Shown here piece by piece: positions 9,467-17,889 of a stretch of 64,000 bases of DNA (positions within the stretch are counted from its first letter, which is position 1; each line of letters starts with the position of its first letter). The DNA comes from Candidatus Gastranaerophilales bacterium (GTDB lineage Bacteria; Cyanobacteriota; Vampirovibrionia; Gastranaerophilales; Gastranaerophilaceae): NCBI GenBank assembly GCA_944325315.1, contig CALVAA010000004.1, forward strand, positions 49,763 to 113,762. The letters run 5' to 3'. A model generated the notes under the pieces. The model ran no database searches. It was not told where the DNA came from and saw nothing but the letters and a program-made list of their open reading frames with translations. The translations under genes were made by a program, and so were the position numbers.

Positions 9467-9988
9467 ATGGCAACAAAACAATTTAAAAACGAAAAAATCG
9501 AATACTATAAAAAGCAATTTGAAAATGCTAAAGTGGCTGTTGTTACTGATTATCGTGGGCTTAGTGTTGAAGAAATCACAGAACTCAGACGTGGACTACA
9601 AGCAAGCGAATCAGATTTAACGGTTACCAAAAACACATTATGCAAAGTTGCAAGCAAAGGTACAAATTTTGAAGCAATTTCAGAATTAATGCAAGGCCCT
9701 ACAGCAATAGCTTTTGGCTATGGCGATGAAGTAGGCGCAGCTAAAGTTTTAGCAAAATTCATTAAAGAAAATAAAAAAGGAGAAATCCTGGGCGCAGTAT
9801 TGGAAGGAAAAGTTTTAAATGCCGACGAAGCTAAAAAACTTGCTTCTATGCCTTCAAAAGAAGAACTTTATGCAAAAATGCTTGGTTCTATCAACTCTCC
9901 TGCAAGCGGCATAGTATACTCTATCAATGGAGTTATGTCTGCTTTAGTCAGAGCAATTGATGCAGTTGCAAAACAAAAAAATGCATAA
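9467..9988 (+). CDS. rplJ: 50S ribosomal protein L10
   Basis: A 173-residue protein with the L10 hallmarks [18 protein letters not shown] (residues 25-42) and [10 protein letters not shown] (53-62); the C-terminal helix that carries L7/L12 dimers is present. It forms the base of the ribosomal stalk that recruits translation GTPases. Start ATG at 9467 behind AAAGGAG. rplL follows after 41 bp with its own Shine-Dalgarno, the standard order. Confidence 0.97.
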   Translation: MATKQFKNEKIEYYKKQFENAKVAVVTDYRGLSVEEITELRRGLQASESDLTVTKNTLCKVASKGTNFEAISELMQGPTAIAFGYGDEVGAAKVLAKFIKENKKGEILGAVLEGKVLNADEAKKLASMPSKEELYAKMLGSINSPASGIVYSINGVMSALVRAIDAVAKQKNA

Positions 9989-10029
9989 GTAAATACAAGA
10001 ATAATTTTATTAAGAAAGGTAATATTAAA

Positions 10030-10407
10030 ATGAGTAACGTAGAAACAATTTTAGAATCAATTGAAAAATTAACTTTATTGGAAGCAGCTGAATTAGTTAA
10101 AGCTATGGAAGAAAAGTTTGGCGTATCTGCAGCAGCTCCTGTAGCCGTAGCGGCAGCAGCTCCTGCAGCAGGCGGTGAAGCAGCGGCTGAAGCTCCTTCT
10201 GAAGTAAGCGTAATTTTAGCTAATGCAGGCGCTAACAAAATTCCCGTACTTAAATTAGTTCGTGAAATTACAGGCTTAGGCTTAAAAGAAGCTAAAGATT
10301 TAGTAGACGGCGCTCCTAAACCAATTAAAGAAGGTGTAAAACCCGAAGAAGCTAAAGAAATTAAAGCTAAACTGGAAGAAGCCGGCGCAACTGTTGAAAT
10401 TAAATAA
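10030..10407 (+). CDS. rplL: 50S ribosomal protein L7/L12
   Basis: A 125-residue stalk protein: N-terminal dimerisation part ([20 protein letters not shown]), an Ala-rich hinge (about residues 38-62) and the C-terminal GTPase-contacting domain containing [20 protein letters not shown] and the closing [11 protein letters not shown]. It is preceded by AAAGG and followed by a strong terminator, closing the rplJL operon. Confidence 0.98.
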   Translation: MSNVETILESIEKLTLLEAAELVKAMEEKFGVSAAAPVAVAAAAPAAGGEAAAEAPSEVSVILANAGANKIPVLKLVREITGLGLKEAKDLVDGAPKPIKEGVKPEEAKEIKAKLEEAGATVEIK

Positions 10408-10431
10408 TTAATTTAATAAAAATACAAAAAT

Positions 10432-10462
10432 ATATAGCCTCTAAACTTAGAGGCTATATTTG
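10432..10462 (+). terminator. terminator of rplJL
   Basis: Perfect stem ATATAGCCTCTAA / TTAGAGGCTATAT with a minimal loop, followed by a T-rich stretch; also serves the convergent minus-strand gene ending at 10470. Confidence 0.85.
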
Positions 10463-10469
10463 TTTATAA

Positions 10470-10814
10470 TTAATGTTTATAAATAGATCGTCCTATGCGT
10501 TTAAGTATATTTAGAACTTTTTCTTGGTCGCCCGGATTATTATATACCGACATGCCAACAGCATTACCTATTTCAGAATACAAATACTCTCTTCCATAAC
10601 CGTTATTTGTTATTGCCCTAAGTTCTTTAGGAGAATATTGCGATAATGCGTTGCATACTTTATCATATTTACCCGAATAAAGCGGATTAGACGCAATATC
10701 ACTCAAAGCAACATCAGAAATTGCTTCGACTTGTTCTTCTGTTAATTTTTTCAATCCGCTTATAGCATCTTTATTAATTGATAATTTAGGTTCTGTTTTT
10801 TTTATTTTTGACAT
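10470..10814 (-). CDS. small hypothetical protein
   Basis: 114 residues, helical and soluble, not recognised. It contains ISDVALSDIASNPLYSGKY and a Tyr/Asn-rich middle (YGREYLYSEIGNAVGMSVYN). Its ATG lies inside the 3' end of the upstream hypothetical gene (13-bp overlap, different frame), so the two are probably translated together. No signal peptide or membrane segment. A frameshift product of the upstream protein is possible but not needed, because both frames have ordinary ends. Confidence 0.55.
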   Translation of the reverse strand: MSKIKKTEPKLSINKDAISGLKKLTEEQVEAISDVALSDIASNPLYSGKYDKVCNALSQYSPKELRAITNNGYGREYLYSEIGNAVGMSVYNNPGDQEKVLNILKRIGRSIYKH

Positions 10815-11650
10815 CTTTCTTTAATGTTACCTGATTGGCCTACGCCCAGTATTTCGAAAAAAGAAGCTGATGCTTCCGCATCACCTGAATAAGAGCCTAA
10901 TTCATCCGGATGCTTTCCTACAGATTGCATGGTATAATAATCTTGAGCCTTATCTGCCGTGTCTTGTGCTTTTTTAACTGCATTTTGGCGTTCGATTGCT
11001 TCATTTAAAATATCATTTTTATGTTTCGCTTCATCAAAGGCTTTTGTAATTTCAGCTTCCTGTTTTTCCTTTGGCAGTTTTGAAAAATCCAACTGTTCAT
11101 TTATTTTCTTTGCTTCATCAAAGGCTTTTGTAATTTCAGCTTCCTGTTTTTCCTTTGGCAGTTTTGAAAAATTTTCCTGAAGTACACTTGAAACAGCAGG
11201 AGATTCTTGAGCTTCGGCCATCTTTGATAATCCGTGTTTTGCAAACAATTCCTGATTTACGATTTCCTTTTCAACATCACCTACTGCAACGCCTTTTGTA
11301 TATCTTGTTTTTAAAATTGCAATCACATTACCCGATTCATCTTTTATGGTTTCGGTTGCTTTTCCTGAAAATTCCTTACCGTTTTTCTTTAAAAAGGCTT
11401 TTCCGTCTTGAAAATCCAACTTTTCAATATCAATTCCTTTACCTTTTTTAATTGCATAAATCGTACCGCCGACAGCCAAAGTGGCAGCACCGATAATACC
11501 TGCCCATTTGAGAGCATTCATTGACTTTTTATCTCCGTCTTTAACTTCGTTTACGGCAGGTGTTGCCGGTTGTTCAGCTGTAGTATTTGCTTGATTTGAC
11601 GTATTATTCAAATATGTTTGGTTAACTGATGATAAATTAGTTGCTTCCAT
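10802..11650 (-). CDS. hypothetical single-pass membrane protein with repeated coiled-coil unit
   Basis: 282 residues. A Thr/Asn-rich N-terminus is followed by one transmembrane helix (ALKWAGIIGAATLAVGGTIY, residues 47-66) and a Lys-rich stop. Then comes a small domain (KAFLKKNGKEFSGKATETI...) and a helical, Glu/Lys-rich region in which FSKLPKEKQEAEITKAFDEA occurs twice, 28 residues apart. The two copies are identical over 61 bp of DNA. Not recognised. Likely anchored in the inner membrane. Promoter side is divergent from the gene at 11749. Confidence 0.6.
   Translation of the reverse strand: MEATNLSSVNQTYLNNTSNQANTTAEQPATPAVNEVKDGDKKSMNALKWAGIIGAATLAVGGTIYAIKKGKGIDIEKLDFQDGKAFLKKNGKEFSGKATETIKDESGNVIAILKTRYTKGVAVGDVEKEIVNQELFAKHGLSKMAEAQESPAVSSVLQENFSKLPKEKQEAEITKAFDEAKKINEQLDFSKLPKEKQEAEITKAFDEAKHKNDILNEAIERQNAVKKAQDTADKAQDYYTMQSVGKHPDELGSYSGDAEASASFFEILGVGQSGNIKERCQK
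11028..11172 (-). repeat. 61-bp perfect direct repeat (11028-11088 and 11112-11172)
   Basis: Two identical 61-bp blocks offset by 84 bp (28 codons), encoding the duplicated helical unit of the hypothetical membrane protein. Confidence 0.9.
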
Positions 11651-11736
11651 TTTTGATGCCTCTTTTAAACTACATATTTATAATAAAATCATAAACAGAA
11701 AAAAATTGCCTTTTTTAAAAAATATTTATTTTGTTA

Positions 11737-11742
11737 TATAAT
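11737..11742 (+). promoter_or_regulatory. TATAAT box 6 nt before the ATG at 11749
   Basis: Consensus -10 with 6 nt (AAAGTT) between it and the start codon; no Shine-Dalgarno. No good -35 is visible. Predicts a leaderless mRNA. Confidence 0.5.
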
Positions 11743-11748
11743 AAAGTT

Positions 11749-12885
11749 ATGGACAATAAAGAAAAAATCAAAGTAGCCTTTCCGCATATGGGAACAATAT
11801 ATGTTGCTTGGGAAATGGCACTAAAAACAATGGGGGTTGAACCATATATTCCGCCTTATACCAGTAAAAAAACACTGTCACTCGGAACAAAAAACTCACC
11901 CGAGGCTATATGTTTACCTTATAAATTAATATTAGGTAACTTTATTGAAGCACTCGAAGGAGGAGTTGATTATGTTTCAATGATAACTTCTCCCGGCATT
12001 TGCAGACTCGGAGAATACGGAAGAAACATTGAACAGGTCTTAAAAGAATTAGGATACAAGGCAAATTATATTGAACTCAGCCTATATGACGGTTTTAAAG
12101 GCATGGTTGATTACCTTGTGCGACTAAGTGGTTCAAAAAACTATTTTAAAATATTTCATGCTATATATTTAGCAGTTAGAACAGTTTTTGCAGTGGATGA
12201 ATTACAAAACTTTTTGTCATACCACAGAGCAAGAGAAATCAACAAAGGAGATAGCGAAAAAGCTTTCAACAAAGCAATTAAAATGATTAGAAGTGCAAAT
12301 AATGCTTTTGAATTATCAAAAGCATTAAAAAACGGTTTGAGAGAGATTTCTTCAGTTAAAATAGATAAGAATAAAGATATACTTCATGTTGATTTAACAG
12401 GCGAAATATATATTGTAAACGATGAATTTTCAAATCAAAACATGGAACGGGAACTCGGTGCAATGGGAGTGCAGGTCAGAAGGTCTTTAACAGTATCTTC
12501 CTTTTTAAAAGATGCGATTATCCCTAAAATATTCAAAAAAGGAGAAACACATCTTGAGCGAGCCTACAGACTTGCAAAGCCGTATTTAATGAGAGATATC
12601 GGAGGGGACGCACTGGAGTGCATTTCGGATGTATTATATGCAAAAGAAAGAAACATAGACGGCTTAATTCACGTTTCACCATTTACCTGCATGCCTGAAA
12701 TTATGAGCCAAAACATATTTCCTAAAATGAGAGAAGACACAAATCTTCCGATTTTGTCTTTAATTATGGACGAGCAAACAGGAAGAGCAGGGTATATTAC
12801 CCGTCTTGAAGCTTTTGTTGATTTAATGAGAAGAAAAAAAATTAAAGCCAAAATTCAAGAAAAAAAGTGTGAACCGATAGTTTAA
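11749..12885 (+). CDS. acyl-CoA dehydratase activase-related protein (DUF2229-like)
   Basis: 378 residues. The opening IKVAFPHMGTIYVAWEMALK and the C-terminal segments MRDIGGDALECISD and IHVSPFTCMPEIMSQNIF followed by SLIMDEQTGRAGYITRLEAF match the large group of proteins related to 2-hydroxyacyl-CoA dehydratase subunits and their activators. Cys residues in SPGICRLG and SPFTCMP are candidate Fe-S ligands. The exact reaction is not known for stand-alone members. A TTG at 11731 is in frame, but it would sit before the -10 box at 11737-11742, so the ATG at 11749 is preferred; the transcript may be leaderless. No partner dehydratase is adjacent. Confidence 0.75.
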   Translation: MDNKEKIKVAFPHMGTIYVAWEMALKTMGVEPYIPPYTSKKTLSLGTKNSPEAICLPYKLILGNFIEALEGGVDYVSMITSPGICRLGEYGRNIEQVLKELGYKANYIELSLYDGFKGMVDYLVRLSGSKNYFKIFHAIYLAVRTVFAVDELQNFLSYHRAREINKGDSEKAFNKAIKMIRSANNAFELSKALKNGLREISSVKIDKNKDILHVDLTGEIYIVNDEFSNQNMERELGAMGVQVRRSLTVSSFLKDAIIPKIFKKGETHLERAYRLAKPYLMRDIGGDALECISDVLYAKERNIDGLIHVSPFTCMPEIMSQNIFPKMREDTNLPILSLIMDEQTGRAGYITRLEAFVDLMRRKKIKAKIQEKKCEPIV

Positions 12886-13009
12886 CAATCGCAGGCGTTT
12901 TATATTTTTAAAAGATATAATAATAAACCAATCCTTATAAATTATACACTTTTAGTATATAGAAACAACTATAATGTGCTAATATAAGGTTATAAATTCA
13001 AGGACTATT

Positions 13010-13957
13010 ATGGATAAAAACATACTAGAAGTTAAAAATCTAAATGTAGGATTTTATATAGAAGATAATTTTTATCCTGCAATAAATGATATTAATTTAT
13101 CTTTTGAGGAGGGTAAAATCCATGCTATAGCAGGAGAATCAGGCTGCGGAAAATCAGTTTTTATAAATACAATTTTAAATCTTCTGCCTAAAAATGCAAA
13201 AATAACTAAAGGAGAAATTCTATTTAAAGGAAATGATTTATTAAAGCTCAATCAACGCCAAATCAGAAAAATAAGAGGAAGGGAAATATCTCTTATACCG
13301 CAAGACCCTTTTATGTCTTTAAATCCGTTATACACAATTGAAAATCAACTTTTAGAAGTGGTCAAAAATAAAGATAAAGATACAAAAAACACAATAAGAC
13401 AAGCACTCAATGAAGTAAGAATAAAAAACATTGAAAACGTTCTGGTCTCATATCCGCATGAGTTATCCGGCGGAATGAAGCAAAGAGTAATTATAGCTAT
13501 GAGTTTAATAGCAAACTCTAAACTTATACTTGCAGACGAACCAACTACAGCTCTTGATGTTTCTGTTTCAAATTCAATTTTGAATTTACTTTTAGATTTA
13601 AAAGACAAAGGCAAAACAATAATTTTAATTACCCATGATTTATCAATTGTATCAAATTATTGCGATACTGTAAAAATTATGTATTTAGGAGATATTGTTG
13701 AAAGCGCTATAGTTGAACAATTATTCAAAGAGCCTTTCCATCCTTATACAAAAGCGCTTTTAGGAGCGCTTCCGACAAAAAAAGGAAAAAAACTTGAAAA
13801 TATCAAAGGACAAATCTCGCCTATAACCCAAAAAATTACCGGCTGCAAGTTTCATCCCAGATGCAATTTTGTTATGGATATATGCAAAAATAAAAAACCT
13901 GATTATTACAAAAATTGTTACAGAGACGTTCTTTGTCATTTATACAGAAAAAATTAG
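13010..13957 (+). CDS. oligopeptide/dipeptide ABC transporter ATP-binding protein (OppD/DppD type)
   Basis: 315 residues with Walker A GESGCGKS (42-49), Q-loop region LIPQDPFMSLNP, signature LSGGMKQR (about 151-158), Walker B LILADEPT and the H-loop ITHD. The C-terminal oligopeptide-type extension is present (HPYTKALLGALP and the Cys-containing GCKFHPRCNF that ends such proteins). It would drive import of peptides or nickel-like solutes from the cytoplasmic side. Permease, binding protein and second ATPase are not adjacent, so the transporter partners lie elsewhere. AAGGAC precedes the ATG. Convergent 4-bp overlap with the next gene. Confidence 0.88.
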   Translation: MDKNILEVKNLNVGFYIEDNFYPAINDINLSFEEGKIHAIAGESGCGKSVFINTILNLLPKNAKITKGEILFKGNDLLKLNQRQIRKIRGREISLIPQDPFMSLNPLYTIENQLLEVVKNKDKDTKNTIRQALNEVRIKNIENVLVSYPHELSGGMKQRVIIAMSLIANSKLILADEPTTALDVSVSNSILNLLLDLKDKGKTIILITHDLSIVSNYCDTVKIMYLGDIVESAIVEQLFKEPFHPYTKALLGALPTKKGKKLENIKGQISPITQKITGCKFHPRCNFVMDICKNKKPDYYKNCYRDVLCHLYRKN

Positions 13958-14823
13958 CTTAAATATTTCATATAATCACTTATAATTTTATCAATTTTAT
14001 CTTGGTACTTTTCTTCAGGAAACATTGTTCTTGCTTGAGTAATTTTTCCTGAAAAGACTAAATCCGAAATGATTAAATCATCAATATTTGCACCAAACAT
14101 ATAAGCATTAAGCCAAACTTGAAACTTATCATAGGCTTTTTTTGAAAGCCTTGCCGTATTTTTATCCGAAAGAAAAAGAGCCATTTTTATAATATCTGCT
14201 TCATTTAGATTATTTTCATCAAACAATTCTTTATTTTCATATCTTATTTTATCCAGATTATCTTTCGATATTATGTTTTCAAGATTCCTGTTTCGGGTAT
14301 CTTTCAAATACAAATCGACAAACCAATTCTGTCTTGGAAAACTTTCTTTTGCTTCTTGAATTCTGTTTTCATCTATCAATTTTCTTATTGCTTTTGTTTC
14401 AAGAATTGCTTTTGCACTGTAGGCAAGTGTACCGTCTTCATTTATTGCTCCCGTATAATTATCATCAATATGTGAAAGTACTTCTTTTGCCTTATCTATT
14501 TGGTTTTCATCTAAAAGTTTATCTGCCAGCAATGAAAGCATATCAGGATAATATTTCATTGTTTTTTGAGTTGTATAAATTCCATATAAGTCTTTTGTGC
14601 TCAAATAAGAGTATTCTTTTCTTACACTTTCAATATCCACTCCCAAATCAAAAGCCTTGTCAAGAGAACCTGCTTTTAAAAGGTTTTCTGCTTTACAAGA
14701 AGTTTTTTCATTTTCTTTTATCAATTGAACTTTTCTTTTATTGCCACTATTTTTTCTAAAAACAGAACCCAATTTAAATCCAAAGTTTATATTATTATCT
14801 GCATTAACTTTTAAGCTGTTCAT
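13954..14823 (-). CDS. hypothetical helical (TPR-like) protein
   Basis: 289 residues, not recognised. The N-terminus carries NNINFGFKLGS, a short motif similar to those near the N-termini of two other hypotheticals here (46488 and 59610 genes). The rest is predicted to be all-helical with repeat-like helix pairs (AENLLKAGSLDKAFDLG; LLDENQIDKAKEVLSHI; LIDENRIQEAKESFP), which suggests degenerate TPR-type repeats. No signal peptide. Start ATG at 14823 behind GAGGT; a TATACT box lies upstream. Confidence 0.6.
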   Translation of the reverse strand: MNSLKVNADNNINFGFKLGSVFRKNSGNKRKVQLIKENEKTSCKAENLLKAGSLDKAFDLGVDIESVRKEYSYLSTKDLYGIYTTQKTMKYYPDMLSLLADKLLDENQIDKAKEVLSHIDDNYTGAINEDGTLAYSAKAILETKAIRKLIDENRIQEAKESFPRQNWFVDLYLKDTRNRNLENIISKDNLDKIRYENKELFDENNLNEADIIKMALFLSDKNTARLSKKAYDKFQVWLNAYMFGANIDDLIISDLVFSGKITQARTMFPEEKYQDKIDKIISDYMKYLS

Positions 14824-14885
14824 TTTTTACCTCAAATCTTTTTAATAGTATAAAAAACAAACAAAAAATTTTTTGCTAGTAAAAA

Positions 14886-15440
14886 TTAGCTGATACAGCT
14901 GAACATTTTCTCAAAAAGTCTCATTGGAAAACCTATGACATTATCTATATCGCCTTGTATATTTATTGCAAAATCAAAACCATCATCTTGAATTCCATAG
15001 CTTCCTGCCTTATCAAAAGGCTTTTTGGAATTTAAATAATTATTAATCTCATCATCTGAAAGTTTTTTAAAAGTAACAAAGGTTTTTTGAATATCACCTA
15101 ACACGTTATTTTTGTTCATTAGACAAATTGAAGTTGCAACAAAATGCTTTTTATTACTCAAAGCTTTTAGCATTTTAAAAGCATCCGTTTTATCTTTTGG
15201 TTTTCCTAAAATAATATTATCCAAAACAACAACAGTATCTGAAGCTATAATTAAACTATTTTGATTTTTTTTGAAAACATCTAACGCTTTATTATAAGCA
15301 CAGTTTTTTACAATTTGATCATTATAATTTAAAGTCAAAATTTTTTCTTCATAATCTGAAGGTACAACCCTAAATTTATACCCTGCTTTAGATAATATTT
15401 CCCTTCTTCTGGGTGAAGCGCTTGCAAGAATTAAGTCCAT
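14886..15440 (-). CDS. maf: Maf-family nucleotide pyrophosphatase
   Basis: 184 residues from the ATG at 15440. The start MDLILASASPRRREILSKAG is the conserved N-terminal signature of Maf/YhdE proteins. Asp in IIASDTVVVLD and the SYGIQDDG segment complete the usual active site. These enzymes hydrolyse non-canonical or modified nucleotides (dTTP, UTP or m7GTP depending on subgroup). The frame extends to 15467, but the extra residues fall inside the tsf terminator, and a TATAAT box ends 6 nt before the chosen ATG, so the transcript is probably leaderless. Confidence 0.9.
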   Translation of the reverse strand: MDLILASASPRRREILSKAGYKFRVVPSDYEEKILTLNYNDQIVKNCAYNKALDVFKKNQNSLIIASDTVVVLDNIILGKPKDKTDAFKMLKALSNKKHFVATSICLMNKNNVLGDIQKTFVTFKKLSDDEINNYLNSKKPFDKAGSYGIQDDGFDFAINIQGDIDNVIGFPMRLFEKMFSCIS

Positions 15441-15446
15441 AAAAAA

Positions 15447-15452
15447 ATTATA
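15447..15452 (-). promoter_or_regulatory. TATAAT box 6 nt before the maf ATG
   Basis: Minus-strand TATAAT, six T, then ATG; no room for a Shine-Dalgarno. It is placed immediately after the tsf terminator. Confidence 0.5.
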
Positions 15453-15456
15453 CAAT

Positions 15457-15484
15457 AAAGCCGGCACATATGTGCCGGCTTTAT
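15457..15484 (-). terminator. terminator of rpsB-tsf
   Basis: Perfect 28-bp palindrome made of TAAAGCCGGCACAT and its complement, between the tsf stop and the maf promoter. Confidence 0.8.
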
Positions 15485-15499
15485 AATTTTATACCATAA

Positions 15500-16375
15500 T
15501 TAACCTTTAATTTGATTCATTACTTCTTCAGCAAAGTTGTCTTGTCTTTTTTCAAGACCTTCACCAAGAACAAATCTATCAAACCTAACGATTTCACATT
15601 TGCCTTCGATTAATTGAGCAATTGTTAAATCAGGATTTTTAACAAATGGTTGTTCTAAAAGACATCTTTCAGCCATTAATTTGTTAACTCTTCCTTCAAC
15701 AATTTTTTCTCTAATATTTTCAGGTTTTTTAGCTAAATCTTCTTTGCCCATTTCAATTCTTCTTTCCTCATCTATCACACTTTGAGGAATTTGATTGCGA
15801 CAAATAAATTCCGGAGCATTTGAAGCGATATGCAAACAAATATCTTTTGTTAAAGTTTCATCGCAAACAGCGCATTTAGCTTCCAATAAAACACCAATTT
15901 TGCCGTTATGGATATATGTATTTACACAGCAATCGGCATCATACTTAACAAATCTTCTAATTGTAATTTTTTCACCGATTTTTGCGATTTTTTCTTTAAC
16001 TATATCTTCAATTTTTTTATTGCATTTTGGACAAGTCATTGTCATAAATTCGTCAACATCTTTAGGATTCATTGCAATTACAGCTTTTGCCATATCTGAA
16101 GCAAATGCTTTAAAGTCTTCGTTTTTAGCAACAAAATCTGTTTCACAATTTACTTCAATCATAGCACCGACTTTACCTTCAATTGCAGATGCTATTGTGC
16201 CTTCTGCAGCAATTCTTCCCATTTTCTTATCAGCTGAAGCCATGCCTTTTTGTCTTAAAAGCTCCATTGCTTTTTCCATATCACCGTTTGATTCAACAAG
16301 GGCTTTTTTAGCATCCATCATACCGGCGCCTGTTTTATCTCTCAGTTCTTTTACCATAGAGGCTTTAATTTCCAT
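15500..16375 (-). CDS. tsf: translation elongation factor Ts with two CxxC motifs
   Basis: Nucleotide exchange factor for EF-Tu. The ATG at 16375 follows TTAGGAGAAA and gives 291 residues; the frame extends upstream without support. The N-terminal UBA-like domain and the EF-Tu contact segment are canonical (MVKELRDKTGAGMMDAKKAL, then NCETDFVAKNEDF, residues 76-88). Unusually, the core holds eight cysteines between residues 115 and 192, including CPKC (115-118) and CAVC (168-171) plus CC at 149-150. The pattern suggests a zinc site, which is not a normal EF-Ts feature. Follows rpsB after 22 bp, the classic order. Confidence 0.95.
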   Translation of the reverse strand: MEIKASMVKELRDKTGAGMMDAKKALVESNGDMEKAMELLRQKGMASADKKMGRIAAEGTIASAIEGKVGAMIEVNCETDFVAKNEDFKAFASDMAKAVIAMNPKDVDEFMTMTCPKCNKKIEDIVKEKIAKIGEKITIRRFVKYDADCCVNTYIHNGKIGVLLEAKCAVCDETLTKDICLHIASNAPEFICRNQIPQSVIDEERRIEMGKEDLAKKPENIREKIVEGRVNKLMAERCLLEQPFVKNPDLTIAQLIEGKCEIVRFDRFVLGEGLEKRQDNFAEEVMNQIKG

Positions 16376-16397
16376 AGTTATTTCTCCTAATTCTAAA

Positions 16398-17165
16398 TTA
16401 TACTTGTGCTTCTTCTGCTTGAGCATTAGCATCTTTTGCTTCAATGCGTTCAATTTTGCCGTTTGATTTGATGTTGTTTGCTCTTAATTCTTTTCCTTCT
16501 AAAACAGCATCAGCCATTTTTGAAGCAATAAGTTTAATTGAACGTAAAGCATCATCGTTACCGGGAATGATGTAATCGATTCCATCTGTATCAGCATTAG
16601 TATCAGCAAGACAAACAACAGGAATATTTAATTTGTTTGCTTCTTTAATTGCGATTAATTCTTTCTTTTGGTCTATTACAACCAGAATATCAGGCATGCC
16701 TTTCATTTCTTTAATGCCGCCCAGTGTTTTAGACAATTTTGCCACTTGACGGTTTAATTGCGCTACTTCTTTTTTAGGAAGTTTATTAGCAGCGCCGGAT
16801 TCAAGGAATGATTCTAATTCTCTTAATTTGTTTACTCTGCCTCTTATTGTTTCAAAGTTTGTCATCATACCACCCAGCCATCTGCGGTTAATGTAGTATC
16901 CGCCACAGCGAACAGCTTCTTGAGCGATAACATCTACTGCTTGTTTTTTTGTTCCGACAAAAAGAACGTTTTTTCCTTGTGAAGCGTATTTTCTTACAAC
17001 TTCATAGGCTTTGTCCAATAAATCGGATGTTTTTCTTAAATCAATAATATAGATTCCGTTTTTAGCACCGAAAATATACGGTTTCATTTTTGGATTCCAT
17101 TTTTGCGTTTGGTGGCCAAAGTGTACACCAGCGTCTAATAATTCTACTAAAGTAGCTACTGCCAT
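16398..17165 (-). CDS. rpsB: 30S ribosomal protein S2
   Basis: 255 residues with clear S2 signatures: [19 protein letters not shown] (residues 9-27), [37 protein letters not shown] and [21 protein letters not shown]2 joins the small subunit late and helps recruit S1. Start ATG at 17165 with AAAGGAC upstream; tsf follows in the same operon. Confidence 0.97.
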   Translation of the reverse strand: MAVATLVELLDAGVHFGHQTQKWNPKMKPYIFGAKNGIYIIDLRKTSDLLDKAYEVVRKYASQGKNVLFVGTKKQAVDVIAQEAVRCGGYYINRRWLGGMMTNFETIRGRVNKLRELESFLESGAANKLPKKEVAQLNRQVAKLSKTLGGIKEMKGMPDILVVIDQKKELIAIKEANKLNIPVVCLADTNADTDGIDYIIPGNDDALRSIKLIASKMADAVLEGKELRANNIKSNGKIERIEAKDANAQAEEAQV

Positions 17166-17417
17166 AGTTTCTTGTCCTTTCTTTTTTCGGTTTAATCCTG
17201 ACCTCTAGGCAAAAGGCTGGTTAAAAAACCATTTGGAAATAATAACCGAAAAGGTAATCTAATAACAGAAATATCGTAGAATAAACAAAAAAGAATTGCA
17301 ATAATTTAATTATAAATTAGCGTTTTAATTGTTTTATAAATATTTTTTACAATATCTTTATCTTTAGAATTTTTGCTACTCAAAACTTTTGTTTTAATAT
17401 TTGCCAAATTTTTACTA
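17166..17417 (-). other. rpsB upstream region / leader
   Basis: Non-coding. On the minus strand the ~100 nt before rpsB contain a small stem GGTT(TTTT)AACC-type hairpin and a G/C-richer block (CCTAGAGGTCAGG) just before the Shine-Dalgarno. rpsB leaders are often autoregulated by S2; this is only suggested here. No clear promoter was found in the AT-rich part, and nothing else was recognised. Confidence 0.35.
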
Positions 17418-17477
17418 TTGACAAGTTGTTAGGTCTACCTTACAATATAAAATTATACTATGTAAGGAAAGCCTAAC
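17418..17477 (+). promoter_or_regulatory. promoter and DtxR/MntR-type operators of the regulator gene
   Basis: TTGACA (17418-17423), 17-bp spacer, TACAAT (17441-17446). Two dyads are superimposed: TTAGGTCTACCTTA (17429-17442) over the spacer and -10, and GTAAGGAAAGCCTAAC (17462-17477) over the transcription start and Shine-Dalgarno. The two are also inverted copies of each other (14 of 17 positions). TTAGG/CCTAA half-sites are the known core of DtxR/IdeR-type boxes, so autorepression is likely. Confidence 0.65.
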
Positions 17478-17478
17478 A

Positions 17479-17889
17479 ATGATAACATCAGGTCTTGAGG
17501 ACTATATAGAACTAATTTATAACAATATATCTAAAGGCAAAGACATTAAAGCAATTGATATTGCAAATAAATTTAATATTTCAAGAGCATCTGTGTCTGA
17601 AGCACTTATTCGCCTTGCAGATAAGAACCTGATCATTTATGAAGGAAGAAAAGGTATAAAAATAACTGATGAAGGTATAGTTGAAGCAAAAAAAATTATA
17701 AAAAAACATAATATTTTAACAGTTTTTTTTAATGAAATTTTAGGCGCAAACTTCGATTTTGCAAATAAAAATGCGTGTAAAATCGAACATGTTATTGACA
17801 GTGAACTTATTGACAAAATTAATGAGTTCACTGTTTTTTGTAAGGAAAATTTAATAGATAAAAAATTTTTAAAGGATAACGATGATTAA
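17479..17889 (+). CDS. DtxR/MntR-family metal-dependent transcriptional repressor
   Basis: 136 residues. The N-terminal winged helix (IKAIDIANKFNISRASVSEA, residues 23-42, then the wing KGIKITDEG) and the dimerisation/metal domain are both present; the C-terminal SH3-like domain of long DtxR proteins is absent, as in MntR. Candidate metal ligands by eye are D8, E11, H77, C100, E103 and H104, i.e. MntR-like at 8/11/77 and DtxR-like at Cys100. Metal preference (Mn or Fe) is therefore open. Its promoter contains matching dyads. The ATGA overlap with the next gene (8 bp) implies joint translation. Confidence 0.88.
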   Translation: MITSGLEDYIELIYNNISKGKDIKAIDIANKFNISRASVSEALIRLADKNLIIYEGRKGIKITDEGIVEAKKIIKKHNILTVFFNEILGANFDFANKNACKIEHVIDSELIDKINEFTVFCKENLIDKKFLKDNDD

